From the NCBI RefSeq assembly GCF_001894945.1, contig NZ_BCXE01000037.1, positions 43,356 through 107,355 of the forward strand: 64,000 nt of DNA. The letters run 5' to 3'. A program made the translations under genes and the position numbers. Below the pieces are notes generated by a model. It searched no databases, had not been told where the DNA came from, and saw only the letters and a list, made by a program, of their open reading frames with translations. Source of the DNA: Rhodococcus ruber NBRC 15591. GTDB lineage: Bacteria > Actinomycetota > Actinomycetes > Mycobacteriales > Mycobacteriaceae. Positions 26,072 through 34,095 of this stretch are shown here, piece after piece (positions within the stretch are counted from its first letter, which is position 1; each line of letters opens with the position of its first letter).

Positions 26072-27739
26072 TCAGGCGTCGGTAACCGATTCGGCTGCCT
26101 GCTTGCGGAGGAGGAACTTCTGGATCTTTCCGGTCGCGGTGGTAGGGAGTTGATCCACAACCACAAGCTTTTCCGGAATCTTCTGCATCATGGCCTTGCG
26201 TTCGTTCCGGAGGAAGTCGGCCACCTCCTCCAAAGTCGGCGCGGAGTCGTTGACGACGATGAAGGCGCACACCTTCTCGCCGAGGCGGGCGTCGGGCATC
26301 GACACCGCAGCTGCCGCGACGATCCGCGGATGCGCCAAGAGGTGCTCCTCCACCTCCCGTGCCGAAATGTTCATGCCTCCACGGATAATGAGGTCCTTGA
26401 TTCGTCCCGTGACCCGGAGATAGCCGTCCGCATCGACGCGGCCGAGATCACCGGACGCGAGGAACCCACGGCCGTCGACCGACGCGGCCGTGCGCTCGGA
26501 ATCACGCCAGTATCCGAGGAAGATGCCCGGTCCTCCGTAGAAGATCTGACCTTCCTCGCCTGCCGGCAGGACGGTCCCCTCTTCGTCGCGGACCTCGAGA
26601 TCGACGCCGTCGAAGGCCCGCCCGTCGGAGGAGAGCACCTTCTCGACGGGATCGTCGATGCGCACGGCTGTCACCAGGAGTCCCTCACTGCTGCCGTACA
26701 CCGGAAGGAGGGTGCAATCGGGGAGCGCCGCCTTCCAATTCCGCAGTAGGGTTTCCGGGATCGGGGCCCCGGCGCTCACCCAGAGTCGCATCGAGCTCAG
26801 GTCGTGAACTGCGCCGGCCTCGATCGCCCCGAGCCCCATCTGGAGGAACGGCGTCGCGGCCATGCTGACGGTCGTCCTGTACTCCGCGATACGTCGAAGT
26901 CCCTCGTTGGGCTCCCACACGTCGAGAAGGTGAATTCCGCTTCCGAGGATCAACGGTGTCGCCACGCCCACGGCGAGCCCGGTCGCATGCGTCACCGGGG
27001 AAGGCATGAAGACCACATCGTCGGAATTCAGGCCCATCACCTCACGACCGAGACCGTAAACGGTGAAGGACAGGGTGTTGAACGTGTGCTGGCAACCTTT
27101 CGGACGTGATTCCGTCCCGGAGGTGTAGATGATCGCGTGGGCGGCATCGGCCGACGGTGGCGATCCGAGCTCGTCGTTACCGGGCACATGGTTGCCGGCG
27201 ATCAGCGAATCGAACGAGAGCTCTCCGACGCCTACCGCCCCGCGTACGACGACGACGTGCTCGAGGCCGGGCACTTCCCGACGGACGTCGGTCAACATGT
27301 CGGCATAGCGGAACTTGCGAAACTCCTCGGTGACGAAGGAGATCTTGGCACCGGAGTGCTCGAGGACGTAGCGCACCTCGTCATGTCGGTAAACCGGCAT
27401 CGTCGGCACCAGAACGGCGCCGATCCGGGCCACGGCCACATAGATGACGACGAATTCGTTCCAGTTCGGCAGCTGCACCTGCACCCGGTCGCCAGCGGAG
27501 ATTCCGAGTCTTCTCAGAGACGCCGCCAGTCGGTACGCCTGTGCGCGAAGTTCGCTGCGGGTGAGCGCTGCATAGCCGTCGGTGACGGCGACGAAACCCG
27601 GGTCGACCTCCGCCCAGCGGTCGACGTGTTCGGTCAGGCTCTCGTCACGCCAGTAGCCGTTCGAGCGGAACGCGTGCAGAGTGCTCGCGCTGTAGCGGTC
27701 CTCGGGAAGGATTGCCCGTCTGTGCTCCACGACGTCCAT
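26072..27739 (-). CDS. aliA: Acyl-CoA synthetase resembling cyclohexanecarboxylate-CoA ligase
   Basis: A 555-residue adenylate-forming ligase. It has IIYTSGTESRPKGCQHT (phosphate loop), VYGSSEG, GFLASGDLGRVD, GRIKDLIIRGGMN and catalytic Lys538 in TATGKIQKF. The combination of the unusual TESRPKGCQHT loop with the HATGLAVGV segment is what I associate with AliA-type cyclohexanecarboxylate ligases, but the assignment is by pattern memory only. It is the last gene of a minus-strand unit headed by an acyl-CoA dehydrogenase and the Tyr-less SDR, the same gene set as around 16904-20874. It would generate the CoA ester entering the alicyclic pathway. Confidence 0.8.
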   Translation of the reverse strand: MDVVEHRRAILPEDRYSASTLHAFRSNGYWRDESLTEHVDRWAEVDPGFVAVTDGYAALTRSELRAQAYRLAASLRRLGISAGDRVQVQLPNWNEFVVIYVAVARIGAVLVPTMPVYRHDEVRYVLEHSGAKISFVTEEFRKFRYADMLTDVRREVPGLEHVVVVRGAVGVGELSFDSLIAGNHVPGNDELGSPPSADAAHAIIYTSGTESRPKGCQHTFNTLSFTVYGLGREVMGLNSDDVVFMPSPVTHATGLAVGVATPLILGSGIHLLDVWEPNEGLRRIAEYRTTVSMAATPFLQMGLGAIEAGAVHDLSSMRLWVSAGAPIPETLLRNWKAALPDCTLLPVYGSSEGLLVTAVRIDDPVEKVLSSDGRAFDGVDLEVRDEEGTVLPAGEEGQIFYGGPGIFLGYWRDSERTAASVDGRGFLASGDLGRVDADGYLRVTGRIKDLIIRGGMNISAREVEEHLLAHPRIVAAAAVSMPDARLGEKVCAFIVVNDSAPTLEEVADFLRNERKAMMQKIPEKLVVVDQLPTTATGKIQKFLLRKQAAESVTDA

Positions 27740-27975
27740 GTGCGGATCCTTGCTTTCAGGTGCCCCTCCGCAGGGCGGAAGCGGGCCGAAGTTGTCAGTC
27801 GAACCATGATGTCGACCGGGAATGGGGAAGAGAACGATTCGGACGCGATCTCAGCCTCGAGGGGGAAGAAGTTGCCCCGATGGGATGAGAGGCCGGGAGT
27901 GGCGCAAACGCGCCCTACCCCCAGCGGCGTGGTTGATGGTGAAACAGGGTCGAGTCTTCGCTTCGGAGGTAATTT

Positions 27976-28773
27976 TCAGGCCGCGGATATCCCCCCGTTG
28001 ACGCTGATCGCCTGTCCGGTGAGCCGCCGTGCGGCGGGGGAGGCGAGGAAGACCGCGAGTGCTGCCAGGTCCTCGGATTCGGGGACGCCGAGGTGGGCCT
28101 GCTGGGCGGCCTTGGCGAACAGTTTGGCGCTGAATCCGTCGGAGGTGATCCGCTCGGTCGAGCCGGTTCCGGCGACCAGTGACGGGGTCAGGACGTTGAC
28201 TCGGATCCCGTTGCGCTTGGCTTCGATAGCCAGGGTTCGGGTGAACATGACGATCGCCGCCTTGGCTGCTCCGATGACCGCTTCGCCGGGCGTGGCGGTC
28301 TTCGCGGCATCCGAGGCGACGTTGATGATCACCCCGGACTTCCTTGCCGACATGTGCGGAACGATTTCGCTCGCAAGGTACATGCACGGCAGTGCGAGTT
28401 GGTTGAAGATGCGTGCGATGTCGTCGGTGGGGATGTTCGCGAAGAGTTCCGGCCGGGTGTCGGCGGCTGTCGTGGAGACCAGGATGTCGACGCCGTCCAG
28501 GACCCGTTCGGCCTCGGACGCGATGTGCGCGGCGCCGTCGACGGTGGTCGCATCGGCGGACAGGAAGGTCACGTCGCACGACGAGTTGGCGGACGAGATA
28601 CGTTCTCGGGCAGCAGCTCCACGTTCCGATCCGCGACCGACGATCATGATCCGCGGTACCCCGGACTGGGCGAGGCCCACGGCGGTCGCCAGGCCGATTC
28701 CGGCTGTGCCTCCCACGACCAGGGCGCTGCTGTCCTTCAGTTCCTTCGGTGCTGCAATGTCAGGCGTGCTCAT
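27976..28773 (-). CDS. Atypical SDR lacking the catalytic Tyr (paralogue of 16904)
   Basis: A 265-residue SDR-fold protein with the cofactor loop VGGTAGIG and serine in NVASDAA, but Ile in place of the catalytic Tyr (VIGAAK). Here the Lys is kept. It shares with the 16904 protein TPGEAVIGAA, AIVMF, IRVNVLTPSL, FSAKLF and the C-terminal TGQAISVNGGIS. NNAG is replaced (VSTTAAD). It lies between an acyl-CoA dehydrogenase (27 bases upstream) and the AliA-like ligase, so both copies travel with ligase and dehydrogenase genes. The reaction is unknown. Confidence 0.86.
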   Translation of the reverse strand: MSTPDIAAPKELKDSSALVVGGTAGIGLATAVGLAQSGVPRIMIVGRGSERGAAARERISSANSSCDVTFLSADATTVDGAAHIASEAERVLDGVDILVSTTAADTRPELFANIPTDDIARIFNQLALPCMYLASEIVPHMSARKSGVIINVASDAAKTATPGEAVIGAAKAAIVMFTRTLAIEAKRNGIRVNVLTPSLVAGTGSTERITSDGFSAKLFAKAAQQAHLGVPESEDLAALAVFLASPAARRLTGQAISVNGGISAA

Positions 28774-28800
28774 TCGTGTATTCCGTTCGGGAGTGGTGGG

Positions 28801-29955
28801 TCAGAGAGATACCGTGCCGCGGGCGAAGATGTCCTTGGCGATGACGCGCTTCTGGATCTCGGCCGTGCCGTCGGCGACGAGGTAGGCGGTGACGTCGCGG
28901 TATCTCTGCTGCAGAGGTGATTCGGTCGAGTAACCGAGGTTTCCGTGGACCCGCATGGCGAACTCGATCGCGTTCTTGGCCACGACGGGCGGCCACCACT
29001 TGCTCATCGACGCGAGGGCGGTGTGCGGTTGAGCGGTTTCCCGCAGCCACAGCGCCCGATAGCAGATCCAGCGGGCACCCTCGAGGTAGGTGGCGTGTTC
29101 TGCGAATTGGAATGCGAGGCCTTGGTGTTCGGAGAGAGGATGCCCGAAGGTTTCCCGATGCCGGGCGTAGTCGGCGGCCTCCTCGAGGCTCTGCTTCGCG
29201 GCTCCGAGACACATCAGCCCGAGGGCGGCACGGCTGAAGTCGAAATGCTCCATGACCGAGTGGAAGCCTTTGCCGAGTTCGCCGACGAGATGCGATTCGG
29301 GGACGAAGACGTCGGACAGGTGGATGCTTCCCCAGCCCAGCGGGAGGCAACCCATGCCCGGCATGTGGCTGACGGTGACTCCGTCCGCGTCGAGCGGGAC
29401 GACGAAGCAGCTGACGCCCCGCGCCCGCTCCGATCCGGGCTCGCGGGCATAGACGAGTGCCGCGGTGGCGTTCATCGCCCACGAGATCGCGGTCTTCTCA
29501 CCGGTCAGGCGCCACCCGCCCGCCACGGCGGTGGCGGTGGTGCGAAGGGCGCTCGCGTCGGATCCGGACCCCGGCTCGGTCAAGGCTATGGCGACGGTCT
29601 GTTCGCCGCGAATCAGTGGTGGAAGGTAACGCTCCTGGACCTCGTCCCGGCACAGCGCCAGCTGGGAGGCGACCAGACCGATCTGTACGGGAGCCGATGC
29701 CATGTTCACGTCGCCGTATGCGAGAGTCTCGGTGGCGATTCCGAGCAGAATCGGATCTTCGGTGCCGGTCCCGCCGTACTGCTCGGGTAGCCCGATGCCC
29801 AGTAGGCCGATGTCGCCGAGTCTCTTCAGGATGTCGAAGGGAAAGTCCGTCGATGCTGCTCGGTCGCGGTAGCCGGGGAGGAGAACGCGGTCGCTGAACG
29901 CTGTCAGCGTCTTTCGGAACTCCTCGTGCTCGTCGGTGAATGCGAAGGAAACCAT
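28801..29955 (-). CDS. Acyl-CoA dehydrogenase, candidate cyclic acyl-CoA dehydrogenase (AliB-type role)
   Basis: A 384-residue acyl-CoA dehydrogenase. Markers are GIGLPEQYGGTG, IALTEPGSGSDA for substrate and FAD contacts, GEKTAISWAM and HGNLGYSTESPLQQRYRD. Near the C-terminus it reads VADGTAEIQK. Most family members have the catalytic Glu at the position occupied here by Asp; the frameshifted enzyme at 19652 has the same Asp. It starts at ATG 29955 after AGGAG and heads the unit with the Tyr-less SDR and AliA-like ligase. The likely role is oxidation of cyclohexanecarboxyl-CoA or a cyclohexenyl-CoA (inference from neighbours). Confidence 0.88.
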   Translation of the reverse strand: MVSFAFTDEHEEFRKTLTAFSDRVLLPGYRDRAASTDFPFDILKRLGDIGLLGIGLPEQYGGTGTEDPILLGIATETLAYGDVNMASAPVQIGLVASQLALCRDEVQERYLPPLIRGEQTVAIALTEPGSGSDASALRTTATAVAGGWRLTGEKTAISWAMNATAALVYAREPGSERARGVSCFVVPLDADGVTVSHMPGMGCLPLGWGSIHLSDVFVPESHLVGELGKGFHSVMEHFDFSRAALGLMCLGAAKQSLEEAADYARHRETFGHPLSEHQGLAFQFAEHATYLEGARWICYRALWLRETAQPHTALASMSKWWPPVVAKNAIEFAMRVHGNLGYSTESPLQQRYRDVTAYLVADGTAEIQKRVIAKDIFARGTVSL

Positions 29956-30040
29956 CGGAGAGTGCTCCTGTGCGTGATTCGATCGGGGGTGATCACGGCG
30001 AGGGAAGCGTTGACGCGCAATGTGAAGGCGGGTGGACCTG

Positions 30041-30089
30041 TTCCCTGCCGGGAAAGAACTCTAGATTTGAATAGTAGGTCGATAGAGTT
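30041..30089 (-). promoter_or_regulatory. Two inverted repeats upstream of the acyl-CoA dehydrogenase operon
   Basis: TTCCC-TGCC-GGGAA (30041-30054) and AACTCTA (30057-30063) with TAGAGTT (30083-30089) lie about 90-130 bases before the start at 29955, in the gap after the MarR gene. They are the only clear dyads in this 210-base gap and are candidate sites for the MarR protein encoded just upstream. Confidence 0.42.
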
Positions 30090-30165
30090 GTTCTGGCAAG
30101 GGGTGTGGGGCGGGAGCCGGAGAAGCGCGGCACACGACTGCTACTGCCGCGAAAGGTTCAGTCGC

Positions 30166-30693
30166 TCAGTGGCCGGTCTCGATGTCGCCGACGGCGCGGC
30201 GGACGAGCTGCAGGTGTGCGATCAGGGATTCCAGTGTCTCGGTGTCGACCGAGGCGAGACCGAACCGGGCGCCGGCGAGTCGATCGTTCGCTTCCTCGAC
30301 CACGTCCATGCCGGCTGGGGTGAGAGTGGCGAGAACGGTCCGGCGATCCGTCGCATGAGCGTGGCGTTCGACGAGGCCGGCCTTTTCGAGTTGGTCGACG
30401 GCCATCGATACCGTGGTGGGATGGACCATGAGGTACTTGCTCAGCTTTCCGAGCGGGCGGGTTCGGTCCTCGGAGAGTTGCAGCGACGTCAGAATGAGGT
30501 AGGCGTTGCGTGACAATCGGAGCGAGCGCAGTTCCTGATCCATGGCGCGGACGATCCACTGGTGCGTACGCAGTAGGGCCATCGTAGTGGCGAATTCCAG
30601 TTCGCCCGAATCCCGCCGTTCCGTCCACTCGGCGCGCATCCAGTCGATCACGTCGCGGCTGTCGTCGGCAGGGGCCGGCCGTTCACTCGCCAC
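30166..30693 (-). CDS. MarR-family transcriptional regulator
   Basis: A 175-residue MarR-type protein starting at GTG 30693 with GAGAGGACG in front. The winged-helix core is visible as LSRNAYLILTSLQLSEDRTR, LGKLSKYLMVHPTTVSMAVD, LEKAGLVERHAHATDRRT and LATLTPAG. MarR proteins bind DNA as dimers and usually respond to small phenolic or acyl-CoA ligands. It is upstream of and codirectional with the acyl-CoA dehydrogenase/SDR/ligase operon, whose promoter gap contains dyads, so it probably controls that operon or its own gene. Confidence 0.9.
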   Translation of the reverse strand: MASERPAPADDSRDVIDWMRAEWTERRDSGELEFATTMALLRTHQWIVRAMDQELRSLRLSRNAYLILTSLQLSEDRTRPLGKLSKYLMVHPTTVSMAVDQLEKAGLVERHAHATDRRTVLATLTPAGMDVVEEANDRLAGARFGLASVDTETLESLIAHLQLVRRAVGDIETGH

Positions 30694-30799
30694 TGCGCGT
30701 CCTCTCGTCGTCGCCGAATCGCGTCTCGGACCGACAGCCGGTCGTATCGGGATTCGATGATAGCGACATGGGCATGGACTGCCGGCGTGCGAACGGCTC

Positions 30800-31780
30800 T
30801 CAGCTGTTCGAGAGAACGATCTTCCCGAACCCGCTTCCCTGTTCGAGGTGCTTGTGTGCGGCGGCCGCTTCGGCGAGAGGGAACACCGCGCTGATGGGCA
30901 GTGGGGGAACGGTTTCGGCGTCCAGCAGACGTAACAGGCCCCTGAAGTCGTGCGGGCTGCCCATCGTGGTCCCGATCAGTTCGTACTGCCCGAAGTAGAA
31001 CGGGCGGACGTCGAGGGTGGCGCGTTCGCTGCGTGATGCCCCCAGCACGACCAATCGACCACCCGGCCGCAATGCTGCGACGGACTGTTCCCACGTCCCG
31101 ACGGAATCCAGGACGAGATCGAAGCCCCGGCCGCGGGGTGAGAGTCGGCGCGCGGCGTCCGGCCATGCCGGGTCGGTGTACAACACGCCGTTCGTCGCAC
31201 CGAGCTCTTGCGCCTGCGCGATCTTGGAGGTGGACGAGGAGGTGACGGTGACGCGCGCACCCACGGCGGCCGCGAGCATCACGGCCATGGTCGCGACGCC
31301 GCCACCGGCGCCGAGAACCAGGATGTTTTCGCCGGCGCGGAGTCGGCCGCGTGTGAACAGGGCGCGGTACGTGGTGAGTCCGACCAGGGGCAGTGCAGCG
31401 GCCTGCTCCCAGGTGAGGTTGCGGGGCTTGGGAGCGACGCAGTCCTTCGGGACTCGGACCAACTCGGCGTAGGTGCCGCGCTGGTGATCCCCGAGGATCT
31501 CCCACTGCGCCCCTGGGGCCGCTTCACGATCGCCCCACCACAGCGACGGGAGCACGAGGACGTCCTCGCCGGTGTCCGTGCGGATACCCGCGCCGTCCGC
31601 GCCGAGAATGTGGGGCAGGGGTGACGAGTATTTGCCCTGTCGCACCAGGACGTCGTGCCAATTGAGTGCGGCGGCCTTCAGTCGGACGGTGACCCACCCC
31701 GGGCCGGTTGTCGGATCGGGGACCGACTGCCACCTCAAGACATCGGGTCCCCCGAACTCCTGCATCACCACGGCGTCCAT
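30800..31780 (-). CDS. Medium-chain dehydrogenase/reductase (quinone oxidoreductase-like)
   Basis: A 326-residue MDR protein of the zinc-free type, starting at ATG 31780 after AAAGGAT. The N-terminal catalytic domain has LNWHDVLVRQG and PHILGADGAG. The nucleotide-binding domain has VLGAGGGVATMAVMLAAAVG and VTVTSSSTSKIAQAQELGA. The C-terminus PLAEAAAAHKHLEQGSGFGK is typical of quinone oxidoreductases and enoyl reductases. It probably reduces an unsaturated carbonyl or enoyl-CoA with NADPH. It follows the WhiB gene on the same strand at 148 bases. No specific pathway role can be assigned. Confidence 0.85.
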   Translation of the reverse strand: MDAVVMQEFGGPDVLRWQSVPDPTTGPGWVTVRLKAAALNWHDVLVRQGKYSSPLPHILGADGAGIRTDTGEDVLVLPSLWWGDREAAPGAQWEILGDHQRGTYAELVRVPKDCVAPKPRNLTWEQAAALPLVGLTTYRALFTRGRLRAGENILVLGAGGGVATMAVMLAAAVGARVTVTSSSTSKIAQAQELGATNGVLYTDPAWPDAARRLSPRGRGFDLVLDSVGTWEQSVAALRPGGRLVVLGASRSERATLDVRPFYFGQYELIGTTMGSPHDFRGLLRLLDAETVPPLPISAVFPLAEAAAAHKHLEQGSGFGKIVLSNS

Positions 31781-31928
31781 AAAGATCCTTTCGGTCGTAC
31801 CATTTGCACGATACTGCACACCCCTGCGTTGTGGCGACGGGCAGGCCGCGCTCCTCACCGGCGCCGATCCGAGGGACGAGCCGGTGGGCGCCGTCGGGAT
31901 CGGTTCGTTCCGGCCTCACCCCCGCTGG

Positions 31929-32201
31929 CTACGAGGATCTCCACAGCGGTCGTCGGTGTCGCTTGCGGTCGATCTCGGTCAGGCCGCCCCAGATGCCGTA
32001 CTGCTCGAAGTGGGCCAGTGCATGCTGTCGACATCGGAGAAGCACGGGGCATGGCTGACACACGCGCTTCGCCTCGGTTTCGCGCAGCGCTCGTTCGTGA
32101 CCGGATTCGTTCTCCGGTCCGAAGAACAGCGAGGGGTCCGCATCCCGGCAGCGGCCGTCCCGCTGCCAGTCCGCGACGGCGACGACGACCGAGGCTGTCA
32201 T
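31929..32201 (-). CDS. WhiB-family iron-sulfur transcription factor
   Basis: A 90-residue WhiB-like protein. The four cluster cysteines are Cys18, Cys48, Cys51 and Cys57 (C-X29-C-X2-C-X5-C), followed by the family turn GIWGGLTE and a basic C-terminal tail RKRHRR. The ATG at 32201 is preferred over GTG 32207 because AGGGAG overlaps that GTG and spaces well to the ATG. WhiB proteins carry a [4Fe-4S] cluster sensitive to oxygen or NO and bind the primary sigma factor. Its place among genes of a probably oxygen-sensitive pathway is noteworthy, though many WhiB genes are scattered in these genomes. Confidence 0.93.
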   Translation of the reverse strand: MTASVVVAVADWQRDGRCRDADPSLFFGPENESGHERALRETEAKRVCQPCPVLLRCRQHALAHFEQYGIWGGLTEIDRKRHRRPLWRSS

Positions 32202-32249
32202 GAGCACTCCCTGGGGCTGTTGCGGGTCGGAAGGGGTGTCCTCCGCCGG

Positions 32250-33062
32250 TCAGTGGACCGCACTGCAGGTGATGGTGGCGGTGGTGCACGTCTTTCCGGC
32301 TGTGGTGCGACTGGAGACCTCGACGATCCCGAGGCTGCGACCCCGGTGCGCAACCTTCGGCGCGAAGGTGACGGGTTCGTCCGACGGACACGGGCGCAGA
32401 TACGAGATGTGGATCGAGGTGGTGCGGAACTCCGCGTCGGTGGGTAGCGCGGCCGAACCCGTGATCTCGGAGGCGCACAGGAGCACACCGCCGTGGATGT
32501 TGCCCATCGGATTCGCGAGCGTCGGAGACGGGCCGAACTCGATCCCATTGGCCCCCCGCGCGTGCTCTGCCCCCAGCAGGTCGATGATCGAGTGGGCACG
32601 GAGTCGAGAGTCCAGGTCGTCGGGGGAGACCACGGGTGCGCCCGGTGGGTCGGTGAGCGGCACGGTCTGAAGGCGGGTGGACCCGCACGCAATCAGACGG
32701 CCGTGCGCGTCGACGACCCGACCACCGGCCAGCCCCGTCTGCGCCCCTCGACCGAGAACCCAGCTCTCGGCGCGGAGAACCGATCCGTCGACCGGTGGGT
32801 CCGCTACGAAGTCGAGATGGATTTCGGTGCTCACGGCCCAGAATCCTTCGGGGGTCATTCCATTGACGAGATGTCCCATCACGTCGTCCATCGCGACACC
32901 GAGAGTTCCTCGGCACGGTCGTCCGAGTTCGTCGGCAAGCCATGGCCCCGTGACCATTTCGGTGTACCCGTTGGTGTCGTCCCCGGTCACGTCGGCGACT
33001 CGAAACAGTCTTTCGGCGCCGGTGGAAAAGAATCGGAGCGCGGTGGGGTTGTCGGTGGTCAT
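32250..33062 (-). CDS. Acyl-CoA thioesterase-like protein with two hotdog domains
   Basis: A 270-residue protein with two tandem 4HBT-type hotdog folds. The first half contains AMDDVMGHLVNG and EIHLDFVADPPVDG. The second has NPMGNIHGGVLLCASE, the helix motif of PaaI-like thioesterases, and SIHISYLRPC. Hydrolysis of acyl-CoA or aryl-CoA to release CoA is the expected activity, perhaps to relieve dead-end esters. It is followed on the same strand by WhiB and an MDR gene. Between it and the SDR gene upstream there is a strong hairpin (33113-33150). Confidence 0.8.
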   Translation of the reverse strand: MTTDNPTALRFFSTGAERLFRVADVTGDDTNGYTEMVTGPWLADELGRPCRGTLGVAMDDVMGHLVNGMTPEGFWAVSTEIHLDFVADPPVDGSVLRAESWVLGRGAQTGLAGGRVVDAHGRLIACGSTRLQTVPLTDPPGAPVVSPDDLDSRLRAHSIIDLLGAEHARGANGIEFGPSPTLANPMGNIHGGVLLCASEITGSAALPTDAEFRTTSIHISYLRPCPSDEPVTFAPKVAHRGRSLGIVEVSSRTTAGKTCTTATITCSAVH

Positions 33063-33112
33063 GGCTCTCCTGACGGACGTGCGGTGTCGCCGAGTGCGGG
33101 AACGCGCCCGAG

Positions 33113-33150
33113 GGCCTGACCGCCGGAGAGTGGTCTCCGGCGGTCAGGCC
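33113..33150 (-). terminator. 17-bp perfect hairpin terminator
   Basis: GGCCTGACCGCCGGAGA (33113-33129) pairs perfectly with TCTCCGGCGGTCAGGCC (33134-33150) around GTGG. It lies just past the stop codon of the minus-strand gene ending at 33167. It should close the BadI/dehydrogenase/reductase operon. Confidence 0.82.
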
Positions 33151-33166
33151 CGTCGGGGTGGGAAGC

Positions 33167-34063
33167 TCAGACGCCGCGTTGAGCCTTGGCGGTCTCGCTT
33201 GCGGCCTTACTGCGTTCGCGTGCGGCGGCCCAGTCCGCGTCGGTCATGGAGGTCAGACCGGCGAAAGTGCCGGGGCCGGCGAGCATCTGGCCGCCGTCCA
33301 TGGCGATGGTCTGGCCGGTGAGGTAGTCGCAGGCGTCGGACAGCAGGAAGATCGTCAGGTTGGCAAGTTCCTCGATGGTGCCCATCCGCCCCATCGGGAC
33401 CTGGTCGGCCTGAGTGGCGCCGACCGCGCTCTTGTCGGTGGGGTTGAGCATCTCCCAGGCATAGTCGGTGGGGATCGGACCCGGGGCCATAGCGTTGAGG
33501 CGGATTCCGTAACGCGCCCATTCGACCGCGAGGGACATCGTCATCGAATGCACGGCCGCCTTGGCCATCGCGGAGGGGACGACGAACGCCGAGCCGCTCC
33601 ACACCCAGGTGGTCAGCGTGGACAGGACCACGCCTTTGGTGCCGCCCTCGATCCAGCGGCGACCGGCGGCGTGGGTGGTGTTGAACGACCCGTTCATCAC
33701 GGTGGAGGTGACGGCCTCGAAGGCTCGCGGGCTGAGTGATTCGGTGGGGGCGATGAAGTTGGCGGCGGCGTTGTTGATCACGCCGGTGAGCGGGCCGTGC
33801 AGGGTCCAGATCTCGTCCATCGCCGACGACACCAGGTCGGCGTTGCGGACGTCGACGGTCTGCCAGTGGACCGAGCCGGGTCGCGAGACGGACGCCTCGG
33901 TGGCGGCTTCTTCGAGGACGGCGGGCCGGCGACCCCAGAGGTGGACGTCGGCGCCGTGGTCGACCAGGTGGCGGGCGACGCCGCGACCGAGGCCGGTTCC
34001 GCCGCCGGTGATGAGGATTCGCTTGCCGGCGAGAGCCTCGGACGTGAACGGGGAGGTGGTCAT
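33167..34063 (-). CDS. SDR of the 2,4-dienoyl-CoA reductase type
   Basis: A 298-residue SDR. It has LITGGGTGLGRG, INNAAANFIAP and TWVWSGSAFVVPSAMAKAAV, then AVEWARYGIRLNAMAPGPIP. The absence of Tyr at the usual YxxxK position together with SAMAKAAVH and AVEW is the pattern of 2,4-dienoyl-CoA reductases, which use a Ser/Lys arrangement. The C-terminus is extended by about 30 residues after TGQTIAMDGG. It would reduce a dienoyl-CoA with NADPH. It is the third gene after BadI and an acyl-CoA dehydrogenase (32-base gap), under TetR site 2. A cyclic dienoyl-CoA would be a logical substrate, but that is inference. Confidence 0.82.
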   Translation of the reverse strand: MTTSPFTSEALAGKRILITGGGTGLGRGVARHLVDHGADVHLWGRRPAVLEEAATEASVSRPGSVHWQTVDVRNADLVSSAMDEIWTLHGPLTGVINNAAANFIAPTESLSPRAFEAVTSTVMNGSFNTTHAAGRRWIEGGTKGVVLSTLTTWVWSGSAFVVPSAMAKAAVHSMTMSLAVEWARYGIRLNAMAPGPIPTDYAWEMLNPTDKSAVGATQADQVPMGRMGTIEELANLTIFLLSDACDYLTGQTIAMDGGQMLAGPGTFAGLTSMTDADWAAARERSKAASETAKAQRGV

Positions 34064-34095
34064 GCCAGGGGTCCTATCGGTCGGGGAATCGGGAA

